Position numbers and translations under genes: made by a program. From positions 3,472,001-3,536,000 of the forward strand of contig JASSKH010000037.1 of the NCBI GenBank assembly GCA_031763025.1: 64,000 nt of DNA, given 5' to 3'. The notes beneath the pieces were generated by a model. The model was given only the letters and a program-made list of their open reading frames with translations. It searched no databases and was not told where the DNA came from. Below, one piece after another: positions 10,513 through 20,600 of this stretch (position 1 is its first letter; each line of letters starts with the position of its first letter). This stretch comes from Macrocystis pyrifera (lineage: Eukaryota > Sar > Phaeophyceae > Laminariales > Laminariaceae).

Positions 10513-10800
10513 CTCGTAGGAGGTTTTATCTTCAGCGATCTTCTGGACAAGCCGTGGTCACAGGTGTCGTCCCTTTCCCCCCCCGGTACGTGCCTTTTAT
10601 TTTTGTCGCGCATAGGGTTCAGCATTACCTCTGCTCATCGATTTTCATCGAATGTAGCTAACTCACGCTCTCGCACTTTCCGCTTACTAAATGTTTTTGC
10701 AAGAAAAAGTCCCTAAGACCATGCACTCGGTGAGACTTGAACCCACGAAATTGATCTTGATAGGCACGCGGACCACCTTCGTACCAAGCCACCCGGGACC
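10513..10800 (-). mobile_element. tRNA-derived SINE, copy 1
   Basis: Read on the minus strand it begins with a tRNA-like head containing an A-box-like TGGCTTGGTACG and a B-box/T-arm region GTGGGTTCAAGTCTCACC, then the common SINE body and CTGTGACCACGGCTTGTCCAG. The poly(A) tail is missing and the end is diverged. Among the most diverged of the six copies. Confidence 0.8.
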
Positions 10801-12160
10801 TCGGTATATATAAAGCAAGACAGCTGAACATGCCTGCGACCAAATTCGTTTTTTCCAGTATACAAAATACAGTTCGGAATTTGCGTAATTTTTTTGGGCC
10901 TGATTTCGTGTTTTGATCGGATTGTATTCCCGATACATACGTAAAACTCGCAAGTAATCATTGCAAACTGCCCGCTTCTCTTCTCCCCCCTTACTTAGTA
11001 GAATGCCCAATGAACATAAGTGACGACTACTTGGTATAATATTTTCTTTGACAAAAAGAAGGCTATTTTGTTTAGCTGCGTTCTCTGTTGTAAAACTGAA
11101 CAACTCTCACTGCTGCTCAGAGTCCAATATCACACGAACTTCACCACCAAAGCGGGGTATGTATAGTATGTGCTCGGTTTACAAAAAAATATGGTATCCC
11201 ATCGCATAGATTGATACGTACCCGATCAAACAACGTGCCGGTAAATATGTTTTTTTTTTGTTTTGGTCAAATTTCATGGTCCCTCGGATCAAGCCATCAA
11301 CCTCTTCGTACTTCAGTCCCGTTTCGAGGACAAAGCTCTCTAATTTCATGTGGTTTCCCCCCCGAATGTGACAGCAACGCTACCGCATGGAATAATTGGA
11401 GCGGTTCGTCCACAAAATACTAATGTTTATTTCGTCAATACATAAAATAAATGGTAGATACCAACAAAATACTGCTGTTTACAATTACAAAATGTGCCGT
11501 ACGTGTTGGAGAAAAAAACTCAAACAATCGTTGGCCAAGAACATCCATAAATCTAACGACAACGTCACACGTCATCCGAGCTTCACGGCAGGACATCTCA
11601 CAATCGAGGTAAATTTGGAACGATGCGCAAGCGTTGCGGTATACGTTTTTTCCAGTCGCTGCAACGTGCCAAGGTTGTTGTGGTCTCGCCTCAACGTCCC
11701 GCAACGTACTCAAGTGTCCACCTGTGAGCGCTCGTTACGCACGCCCAGCGGTGTCTTCGGGTGGACACCTGTTGGCCACAAACGGCGTACGAAGCAGAGT
11801 CTGCCATGTCCCTATACATACCGGCCTTTTTGAATACCATTGGTCCCGGTGGGTTGTAAAGTGCCTTGATCAAGCGTATACCGAGACTCGACAATGTTGA
11901 TCAAGCGTATACCGAGACTCGACAATGTCACGAATAGTGATGTCGTTTTTTTTTCAGGGAAAATCTGAAAAAAGTGGCGTCATATTGAGATTCTTTTTGG
12001 CACGGTTCACGACGAAAAACTCACGATTCAAGACAAAAATCTAACGAACCGTGATTTTTTTTGTTTTCGTTAGGAATGGTCCCAAGACGAATGGAATTCA
12101 CACGCCTTGCTCCATAATATTTTCGGCCTGCGGCCGTCTTACGATCGATTTCCCAGTCTG
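10801..12160. other. Gene-poor interval
   Basis: No open frame here shows a recognisable domain. Small frames at 11396-11833 and 10687-11103 have no supporting features. The only clear structure is the 31-bp direct repeat at 11867-11928. Confidence 0.5.
11867..11928. repeat. 31-bp perfect direct repeat, two units
   Basis: The 31-bp unit starting TGATCAAGCGTATACCGAGA occurs twice with no spacer (11867-11897 and 11898-11928), with no difference between units. It lies in otherwise unique-looking sequence. Confidence 0.9.
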
Positions 12161-12162
12161 AC

Positions 12163-12615
12163 CTACGGCTCGTTTCGCTCGTTTGAGAAGATTAGGCCTA
12201 ATGCTGTAAGCGCGACATCAGAGGGTGTGGTGTATCGCTTTTCTTGCTCCTTTCCATGACCGAACAAACAAAAAAAATTACAAAAAACAGCCGCCCTGTT
12301 GCAGGACACACAGTGTACACCAGGTTTCTCACCGAACAGCCTTTTGAGGTAGTCGCACGTATGCACAAGGGCTCCCGTTGCCCAGTCGAAAGACATGCCG
12401 GTGCCGCTCTTCGGTTCTCCACGCAGTTGAACAGAAACGTCTTGGGTCATCTTCCCCTCCTTTCCAGTGTTCTCTAGCTTCCGGAAAAGTAGCTCACATG
12501 GAATGCATGTCTCTTGTCCAAAATCGTCCTTTATTTCGTTTTCCGTAACAGGACCCGACGAAGAGGCCGTATACAGGCAGCCTATGCACCACACCAGAGT
12601 AAATGCCGTCTTCAT
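12163..12615 (-). CDS. Small secreted cysteine-containing protein (possible canopy/saposin-like), probably first exon
   Basis: A 150-codon minus-strand frame opening with a classic signal peptide: MKTAFTLVWCIGCLYTASSS, with cleavage expected about residue 20. The mature part has acidic stretches, a CIPC motif around residue 37 followed by ELLFRKLE, and a second cysteine segment HTCDYLKRLF near residues 86-95, then GEKPGVHC. A Cys-x2-Cys followed by a helix and a distant Cys in an amphipathic helix is reminiscent of ER-resident canopy/saposin-fold proteins, though this is a weak motif-level match. The residues after about 102 (Cys- and Phe-rich, then a poly-A-derived stretch) look less protein-like, so an intron may begin near 12310 and the frame beyond it may be read-through. 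The start is supported by the signal peptide. A SINE lies upstream at 12928. No downstream exon was identified with confidence. Confidence 0.45.
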   Translation of the reverse strand: MKTAFTLVWCIGCLYTASSSGPVTENEIKDDFGQETCIPCELLFRKLENTGKEGKMTQDVSVQLRGEPKSGTGMSFDWATGALVHTCDYLKRLFGEKPGVHCVSCNRAAVFCNFFCLFGHGKEQEKRYTTPSDVALTALGLIFSNERNEP

Positions 12616-12927
12616 TGCAAGCCGTGCACACTACGCCGTATATGGTTCGGGAAGATAGATGGCCACTTGGGTACGTTGCAGAACGTTGTGGCGAAACCAC
12701 AGCTCTTAAGTTAGAACAAATATTGCAACGCTTACGCAACACACCAAATGCATCTCTAATTGTGAGGCGTCCTGTTGTGCGTTTTTCATCGCGGAACCTT
12801 GCCGTCAGGTTGTTAGTAGATGTTTTTTTTTCCATTATTTTTGTTTCTCATCGTACTCACTACTGAATTAATACGTAGAAATTCATTGTACTGAGGCGCG
12901 ACCTCCAACACAAACTATTAGGCATCC

Positions 12928-13269
12928 GGCGTCCCCGGTGGCTTGGTAGGTGGTCCGCGAGCCTATCAAGATCAATTTCGTGAGTTCGAGTCTCACCGAG
13001 TGCATGCTCGTAGGGACTTTTTCTTGCATAAAATTGATTAGCGGAAAGCGCGAGAGCGTGAGTTAGCTGTACATTCGATGAAAGTCGACGAGCAGTGGGA
13101 ATGCTGAACCCTATGCGCGATAAAACCTAAAGGCACGTACCGGGGGGGAGAAGGGACGACACCTGTGACCACGGCTTGTCCAGAAGAGATCGTCGAGGGT
13201 AAAACCTCCTACGAGTGGGCTGGAAAGTAAAAGTGATGAAAAAAAATTAAAAAAAAAAAAAAAAAAAAA
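12928..13269 (+). mobile_element. tRNA-derived SINE, copy 2 (full length)
   Basis: The most complete copy. The head GGCGTCCCCGGTGGCTTGG includes an A-box-like TGGCTTGGTAGG and a T-arm/B-box GTGAGTTCGAGTCTCAC (5-bp stem, 7-base loop). It is followed by a ~200-bp body and an A-rich tail ending at 13269. The acceptor stem does not pair, as expected for a SINE head and not for a tRNA gene. ATTAGG occurs just before the head and just after the tail and may be the target duplication. Confidence 0.88.
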
Positions 13270-13560
13270 TTAGGGGTGGGACTAGAGGCCTGTTTTGACC
13301 CAAAAAAGTGACAGGCTATTCGAACCGACCGGCCAAAAAAAAATGAAGTTTGTGAATAAGTAAAACTACCGCCATACCCCTAACTACTTGTTTTTAGTAT
13401 TGGTGTATAGTGAACTTGTATGTGATATTTCTCTGCGGTGAAGATGAGGTCGATCATGACTACACAGGGCACATACTGCTGTTCGGATTATCTGTTATTA
13501 CCTTTTTTTAGAACGGGAGTACAAATTGACGTCTTAAGATTTGATACACTGAAAGGTGCG
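13270..13560. other. Short gene-less interval
   Basis: AT-rich sequence between a SINE and repeat family 2. No frame with recognisable features was seen. Confidence 0.5.
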
Positions 13561-13599
13561 GAGAAACATTTTTTTTTCTATTTTTTCTGCCTCTTGCTC

Positions 13600-13775
13600 T
13601 ATGTTGTTGTTGTTGTTGTTGCTGTTGTTGTTGTTTTATTAAACCGTTCTTTATACCCGTCGATATCCAGCACAACCAGTCTCCGTGCCGGATCTTCAAT
13701 CCTAGAGAGATACAAGTTCTGTGGTCACAAAGCTACGCCACGCAGATACTACGTTGCCACGTATGCATAGTGAGT
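13600..13775 (-). repeat. Dispersed repeat family 2, inverted fragment
   Basis: The reverse complement matches 7650-7820: (GTT)n corresponds to (AAC)n, then AAACCGTTCTTTATACCCGT, CCAGCACAACCAGT and GTGGTCACAAAGCTACGCC. It is followed at 13818-13840 by a (TA)n tract. Confidence 0.65.
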
Positions 13776-14199
13776 TATGCCACGTCAACAAGAACAAAGC
13801 TGCCATATTCAGAGCATATATATATATATATATATATACCAATAGACAGCTCTTCGCACGGCGCCTAAAAGAGGCGTCTCGCCTTCGACGAACGGCATAG
13901 ATAGGTGCAGCTGTCGGTGGCCAAGCTGCTGCTGTCGGTGGCGAACCTGCTGGTGCTGCAACCCCCACCTCTCCCTTCTCCACGCCCCCTAAGCTCACCT
14001 CCCCCTCGTCGAGAGGCGCGTGGTCCTCGCCCTCTGGCAAGAGAGCGGCAACGACAAAGACCGACCTGGTACCGGCTGTTGTTTGCGACCACATTGCACG
14101 CACCAGCACTTGGTCAAGAACTCCGCGCCTGGTGGCAAAAACGTGACCTTCGCCACCTGCAAGGATCTCACGTGCGTGGTGGCGGGATCATCCTGACAG

Positions 14200-14535
14200 G
14201 GCAACCGACTGCGAGTTCTGTGCTCGCCCGATCAAGGAAGGGACTGTCTCGTACTCCCTCGAGACTGCTGACAGTGGTGAGTGTCTTATGTCTATTGTGC
14301 ATACTGTATGTTGCCAGTACGTTTTTTTGGGGTTTTCAATTGCCTTTTTGCATACACACCTACGTCAAAGCGTTTATTATTTTTTTGACTCATCCATGCT
14401 CGTTCTTTCCCCTTCGTGCGTTGCGTCGGCTCCTCTTACACAGTGCACGCGAACGCGCACATGCACAACTGTTTGCGGGACGTGAACGAAGGAACGGAGG
14501 ATTCAGCTGTCGCCGTCACCGCTGCACCGAACGAC
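14200..14535 (+). CDS. Zinc-finger gene fragment with an intron (exons 14200-14276 and 14444-14535)
   Basis: Exon A encodes ATDCEFCARPIKEGTVSYSL. A canonical donor GTGAGT follows at 14277, and a pyrimidine-rich acceptor TCCTCTTACACAG ends at 14443. Joining preserves frame (split Val codon) and continues HANAHMHNCLRDVNEG..., so the finger reads C-x2-C...then His and Cys residues (HMHNC). A second GTGAGT follows the exon at 14536. GC-rich third positions support the frame. The finger resembles the KCYNC...FHFAC finger in the OTU repeats, which lacks the intron. Upstream (13900-14190) an Ala/Pro/Ser-rich open frame may be the preceding coding part, possibly with an acceptor at 14199. The His/Cys spacing (H-x3-C or H-x-C) is not the usual H-x2-C, so it may be a decayed or variant finger. 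No downstream exon is visible before the CTG repeats. Confidence 0.42.
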
Positions 14536-14624
14536 GTGAGTGCTGCTGCTACTGTGGTGCATTTTCGGTGCATGCACACGATTTCTGTATGTACATGTTT
14601 TGGTGATCCCACGTACTCATTTTG

Positions 14625-15947
14625 CTCGTTTTCGGCTGCCGCTGCTGCTGCCGCTGCTGTCAGCGCCACGCCATGAGTGCTGCTGCTGCTGTGCACCTGC
14701 TTCTCCTGTGCACGCGCTGCTGCTGTAGTGCTGCTGCGTTGTTGCCGTGCTGTGCACCTGCTGCTCCTGTGCACTTGCTGCAGTGCTGCTGCGTTGTTGC
14801 CGTGCATCATGCTGGAAGCGTACATATTTTCGGATCGTCAATTCCGTAGGTTTTGCGATGGCGGCACACCAGGGTACATGCTTTTTTTCTTCCTTATTTT
14901 CATATCGTTGCTATGCTGCTGCTGCTGCTGCTGCCAACGCTGCTGCGATTCGTTGCAGCTTCTGCTGCTGCTAATGCTGTAGCTGCTTCTGCTGCTGCTG
15001 CTGCTAATGCTGCCGCAATATCCACTGAATGTTCGTATGTACTCGGACTACTGTTTTTCTTGGTCGTTTTTGTACCCAAATGGTTCTTTTTGATACGTGA
15101 AAAAATATTTTTGTCGTTTTGCTCCTGCATTTTGCGTACGTACTGCAATTTCTCGTTTTTGGCTTGGTTATTTTTATAGATATCGTTGCTATGCTGCTGC
15201 TGTGGTGCTGCTGCGTTGTTGCCGTACATCATGCTGCACTTGTTTGTGTACATATTTCGGTATCGTCAATGAAATTCCGTAGGTTTTGCGATTGCGGCAT
15301 ACCAGGGTACATACTTTTTTTCTTCCTTATTTTCATATCGTTGCTATGCTGCTGCTGCCAACGCGGATTATTGTTTTAATTGGCCATTTTTGTACCCAAA
15401 TGGTTTTTTTGGTACGTAAAAAAAATATTTTGGTCGTTTTGCTCCTGCATTTTGCGTACGTACTACTTTTCTCTCGTACCAGGTATTTCGTATTATTGTT
15501 GCTATGCTGCTGCTGCGTTGTTGCCGTACAGCATGCGGAGGTGGGTCTATAGTGACGTACCAAAAATACTTTTCGGACGGCCTCGGGGTACATACTTTCT
15601 TTCTCTCTTCTTTTCATATCGTTGCTATGCTGCTGCTGCCAACGCTGTGGCGATCCGTTGCTGCTTCTGCTGCTGCCGCTGCTGCTGCTCTGCTTTTAGT
15701 GCTGCCGCAATATTCACTGAATGTTTGTACGTACTCGGATAATTGTGTTTCCTGGTCGTTTTGTGGCGCTGCTGCGTTGTTGCCGTACATCATGCTGGAC
15801 ATGATTTGTGTGTCTATTACACTTAAACTTGTGCGTGTGTACATATTTCTGTATCGTCAATGATTTTTTTTGTGGTGCTGCTGCGTTGTTGCCGTACATC
15901 ATGCTGGACGTGCTTTGTGTTTGTACTGCTGTACTACACTTGTGTGC
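14625..15947 (+). repeat. Tandem array of CTG-rich repeat units
   Basis: At least four successive full or partial units are visible. The lead CATATCGTTGCTATGCTGC or a close variant occurs near 14901, 15181, 15337 and 15617, and TTGTTGCCGTACATCATGC recurs at the unit ends. Spacing is irregular (about 150-440 bp) because CTG runs and inner blocks differ. Units end in TCGTCAATGAAATTCCGTAGG or variants before the next begins. The array is interrupted at 15948 by chromovirus copy 2. Confidence 0.75.
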
Positions 15948-16179
15948 TGTAGCCAAAAGATACCAAGCCGTGGAGGTTTCAGTGTAATCGCATGTGTGAG
16001 TGGAGCAGTGGCCGGGGATCCTGTGTGATGTCCCCTAGCCACCTGGCTCGTGGTCCGATGAGGATCACTCCGTGATAATACAAGCTCTAAGAACAAGACT
16101 TACTGAGTGCGAGGCCAGCGAGACTGGTGGAGTCCCTCGCTGGAAGCCCTCTTGCTGATATCATCTGGCAGAGGCCATA
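15948..16179 (+). repeat. 5' LTR of chromovirus copy 2
   Basis: 232 bp, by eye identical to the other three LTRs. The base after it begins ATATCTAGATATTCGCGG. No TGG-initiated primer binding site adjoins the LTR in either copy. Confidence 0.92.
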
Positions 16180-16386
16180 ATATCTAGATATTCGCGGAAC
16201 TTCTGTTGGAGGAGTTTTCGGCTGCGGAGTATTGGGTCACAGCTGGGAAGGCAGTTGGCCCGTTGGACGGATCGAAACGGCTTGAAGCGCACAGCAGGGG
16301 AGGACGCTCCGGGAGCTGGAGGACGCACAGGTCAGGCGGCAGTTTCTCCGTTATTACAGTAGAGTCCAGGTGGACTGCTGTGGATT

Positions 16387-17667
16387 ATGGCGCACACGGC
16401 AAGCACGCCGCTGGTGGTAGGGGAGTCTCTGACTCCACCGAAATACGGAGAGGTGTGGACCGAGCAGGCCTCTCGTGTTTTTTACGCAGCGTACCTCGAT
16501 TATGAGGAACGGCTGCAGCTCGCCAACGCTCAGGGGGTGGTTCAGCACTCCAAAGTGAGCATGGGCCAGCTTATCCCCAATTACATTCATCGGTGTTTTG
16601 AGGGATTTTACAAGCATCAGACTACGATGACCGCCTCGGAGTTGTTGGACGCTGTTAGGCAGCACGCCGGTTACACAACCACCAGCAACAGATTTGACAC
16701 CTCGCGGGCGGCAGCGGACTTGCGTCGCGTTCTCTCAATGAGGCGCGATGAAAAGCAGGGCGGTGAAACATCCGTCAAAGACCGCGCGATGATGGTAAAC
16801 TCCGCTATGGAAAAGTATTTTGCGGAGAATCACGCGGTGCATGCCATGTACCGCGCGCAGGACCGTTCGTGGTTGCCCGGACCGGCGGAATTTGTGAGCA
16901 TGGCGTTGGTGGATGGCTTATGGCCGTCCGAGTTCAAAAAGTACGTAAAAGGTCAGCTAACGTACGCTGCAGGGTGGAAGAAGGACCCGGCATTGGTCAT
17001 GGACCAAATTTTTTCTGCTGCAGAACAGTGGAAATTCATCGAGGCGTATGGTCGGAAAGATGCTGCAGGGGCAGCTGAACCGCGACGCCAACAGCAGCAG
17101 AAACCGAAACAGCAGCAGTCCGCGAAAAAGTCGTTTGTTCGCGTCTGTTTCGAGTGTGGTGATCCCAACCATTATGTTTCTGATTGCCCAAAAGCTCGCG
17201 GTGGCGGCACAGCTCCCAGCAGTGGTGGGCGCGGGTCGTCAGGGTATCGCGGGGGCCGCAATGGCGGCCGGGGCAGATTCAACCATGGACGCGGGCGCGG
17301 TGGCCGTGGTGGCAATCAATTGACAGCGGGCGGTGGAACTTCTGCTGTTGCTTCTTCAACTTCTGGTGCGCCAGCGGCAGGAGCCGCTGGGTCGGGATCT
17401 GGTTCGTCTGTTGCCGGCCGAGCTGTATACGTTGGAGGAGCTGGAACATCGGTGGGTGCTGCTGGAGCGAGAACTTCGCCATCCACCGAGCGGGCGGAGT
17501 CAGTGTCTGGTGCTGCTGCAGGGGCGGTAGCGCCGGAACCGTCTGTATATTCGACGTCTTGGTCGGGGTGGACCGCCGATTCTATTTATTTCTTCGGCGC
17601 CGGCTGTAGGAGGGCAGCCATGGCGTCAGGTGACTCTTGGTACCGACCAGAGTTCAACGGCAGGTGA
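16387..17667 (+). CDS. gag: Gag of chromovirus copy 2
   Basis: Forms the virus-like particle of the retrotransposon. The start at ATG 16387 gives MAHTASTPLVVGESLTPPKY, the first ATG of the clear gag frame, about 207 bp after the LTR. Residues 1-230 are the capsid-type helical region; 230-250 are Gln/Lys-rich; a CCHC knuckle (CFECGDPNHYVSDC) lies at about 254-267; a Gly/Arg-rich RNA-binding stretch (GRGRFNHGRGRGGRGG) follows; then Ala/Gly/Ser-rich linker. The frame continues into pol in copy 1, but here a 4-bp insertion near 17585 gives a new tail (YFFGAGCRRAAMASGDSWYR) and a stop at 17667. About 420 residues is a normal Gag size for this group. Confidence 0.9.
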   Translation: MAHTASTPLVVGESLTPPKYGEVWTEQASRVFYAAYLDYEERLQLANAQGVVQHSKVSMGQLIPNYIHRCFEGFYKHQTTMTASELLDAVRQHAGYTTTSNRFDTSRAAADLRRVLSMRRDEKQGGETSVKDRAMMVNSAMEKYFAENHAVHAMYRAQDRSWLPGPAEFVSMALVDGLWPSEFKKYVKGQLTYAAGWKKDPALVMDQIFSAAEQWKFIEAYGRKDAAGAAEPRRQQQQKPKQQQSAKKSFVRVCFECGDPNHYVSDCPKARGGGTAPSSGGRGSSGYRGGRNGGRGRFNHGRGRGGRGGNQLTAGGGTSAVASSTSGAPAAGAAGSGSGSSVAGRAVYVGGAGTSVGAAGARTSPSTERAESVSGAAAGAVAPEPSVYSTSWSGWTADSIYFFGAGCRRAAMASGDSWYRPEFNGR

Positions 17668-20600
17668 AGTGCCTGTCGATCGCAGCGCTGAGTGTTTACG
17701 CGCTGATCTCTCTTTGCCAGGGTCGGTTGGTTCGCTGATGGCGCGTGTGATCCTTGATTCGGGGTCGGCGCTCACGTCCATCGGTGTCGGCTTACTTCAG
17801 CAGCTGTCTTCGCATTTCGGCGGCGCCGATCTGCAAATTCCGTTCGAAAATGGCCCGCAGCAGGCGAAAACCGCTACGGGTGTTTCAGTGATGGTCACGC
17901 ACAAAACGGTGCCGATTGCCGTGAGTGTACGGACGCCGTGGGGAGCGGTGAAATTGGAGCCCATCACTTTCGCGGTCATGCCTGGTACAGATAACGTAGT
18001 TCTGTTTGGCATGGCTACCATGAAAGCTCTTGGCATCGACGTCTACCGTGAAGCTCTGGAGAAGCTTCGCCCTCGCGCAGTGCCGGTATCGACCGGTGTG
18101 GAGACTCCGAGTTACCTTGCGGCGCGCAGAGTGACGGTTTCCGTGCGTGCTTTTCAGACCGAGGCTACGGTGGATGCTCCGGAGGACAAGGCGGTGGAAC
18201 ATTTGGTCGACCGGGGGCCAGACATGTTCATGGATCCGGAGGCGGAGCGGACGGCCCGAGAACGGGCGTTGGAGGACAGCGTGCAGCAGGCAGAGCAGAG
18301 TGGATTAAGCGTCGGCGGAGCAACCCGTTTGCGCGAAATTTTGGCTCGTCGCGTGGGTGCTTTTCGCCGTGCGCTGTGTGGTGATCCGCCAGCGCAAGTG
18401 GAGCCGATGCGAGTGCAGCTGAAGCAACAGGCGAAGCCTGTCAAGGCAACGCCACGTCGGTACGAACCGACAAAAAGGGACTGGCTCTCGAAGTGCATTG
18501 CTGCTTTGGTGTTTTTTGGCTTTGTCTACCACAACATCCAGGCGGTGTGGGCGAGTCCGGCGATGGCGGTGCCCAAGAAGGACTCTTTCCGTTTGGTGAG
18601 CGACTACTCGGCGGTGAACGCACAGGTGGAGAAGTCCCCGGGCGTCATGCCCAACCATGAAGACATGGGAGATCTGCTGGGGGCGCGTTTCTTCGGCAAG
18701 CTGGACCTACTTCAAGGGTACTGGCAGATGCCTTTGGCTCCGGAGGCGCAAGACGTCTTCACCATGGCGACAAGCGACGGTTTGTTCACGCCTACCCGTG
18801 TTCCCCAAGGTGTTTTGAATGCGACTTCTTATTTCCAAGGTGTCATGACTGAAGTGTTGCGTGGTTTGGATTGCAAAGTTTGGGTCGATGACGTTTTCTT
18901 TTTCGCAGACACCGAAGAAGCTCTTCTGCAGCTGCTTGATGACATTCTTGAACGCCTGGAGAATGTTGGACTGTTTGTCGCCGCCCACAAGTGTACCTTC
19001 TTCTCTCGTGAACTGGTCTGGTGTGGTAAGGTGTATTCCAATGGTGTCGTGTCCCATGACCCCGCTCGAGTGCAAGGTTTAAGTGAAATGCGTCGTCCCG
19101 AAAACGCTGGAGAACTAATGCAATTCTTGCAGGCTGTCAACTGGTTGCGTACATCGTTACCACGTTTAGCGGAAACGGTAGCACCGTTACGTGATTTTTT
19201 GGAGGAGCTCCTTGTTGGGGCTACACGTCGGACTAAGCGAGTGGCGCGCAATCGTGTCATCAAGGATACCGCGTGGACGGAGGATCGGGTGCGGGCGTGG
19301 AATGCCGCACGGGGTTTGGTGGCGCAAGCAGTGCCGCTTCATCATCCTCGTCCCGGGTGCGTTGTTTTGATGTTTCCTGACGCTTCTGATTTCCATTGGG
19401 GTAGTTTTCTCACCCAAGTGCCTGAACACGAATTTCGCAGTGGATTGGCGTTGGAAAGCATGTCTCACGAGCCTCTCGGATTTCTGAGTGGTTCGTTCAC
19501 AGGTTCGCAGTTGCGCTGGGCGACTGTCGACAAAGAAGGTTTTGCGATCGTTAATACGTTCCGGAGGCTCGAATACCTGCTTTGGGGTGGTGTTCATATC
19601 TTTACTGATCATCGAAACTTGCAGTACATTTTCAATCCGGAGAAGTGTGTCACGACGGTCACAAAGACCATGGCACAACGCCTAGAGAATTGGAAGGGTG
19701 TTTTAGGACAATACCGCTATGCAATCGAACACATCCCTGGCGATCGAAACTGTTGGGGGGATCTGTTGTCTCGTTGGGTCAAAGTTCCTACGGTGCCTGT
19801 TCGTTCGGTTGCCGTGCACAGCCCATGTAATGCTGACGATTCGCTTCCCGCATTGGATGTGATTCGTGCCTCGCAACAAAGGTCTGTCGCTCGTATCGGC
19901 GTTGGTGTTCATGAATTTTCGACAACCTTCGGTCAAGCTACCTTGGCCGATGATGGTTTGTTTCGTGTGCGTGTTGGGGTGCGTGACGTCTTGTGGATTC
20001 CGCCGGATGATCTTGCTCTTCAAACTCGTTTGATGGTGTGCGCGCACATGCGCTCGGCTGGTCACCGTGGTGTGGCGCCGACTTTGTTTCGCCTGAAGGA
20101 ATATTGTGTTTGGCCTCACATGGATTCTCAGGTTCGCGAATTCGTTCGCCAGTGTTTGCACTGTGTAGACACGCGTGCAGGTGCACTCATTCCTCGTCCC
20201 TACGGAGACACGGTGCATGGTACCGCTCCGGGAGAAGTGGTGCACTTTGATTTTTTGTATGTTGGCCACAGCGGGCCCGAAGGTAGCGATGGCCTGCCTG
20301 ATGAGGATGGTTTCCGATATGTTTTGGTCATCATGGATGATTTGTCCAACTACGTGGCGTTGGAACCGGCCGAGGCTTGTACAGCCGAGGTCACAGCGAA
20401 GCATTTGCTAGCCTGGTGTAAGACTTTGGGGGTGCCGCGTGTGTGGGTGAGTGATACCGCCACGCATTTCAAGAACAGGGTGCTTGCTTTGTTGAGCGAC
20501 GCGTTGCACATCGAACATCGTTTTGCTGTCGCTTACACGCCGTGGTCGAACGGTACGTGTGAACGCATGGTAAAAGAGGTGGTACGTGCTCTGCGTTCCA

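Noticed and set aside
13905-14606. 233-codon plus frame (Pro/Arg-rich start, Leu-rich end)
   Set aside because: It conflicts with the CEFC frame, which has the zinc-finger motif, good third-position GC and an in-phase intron. Its hydrophobic end is intron and CTG sequence.
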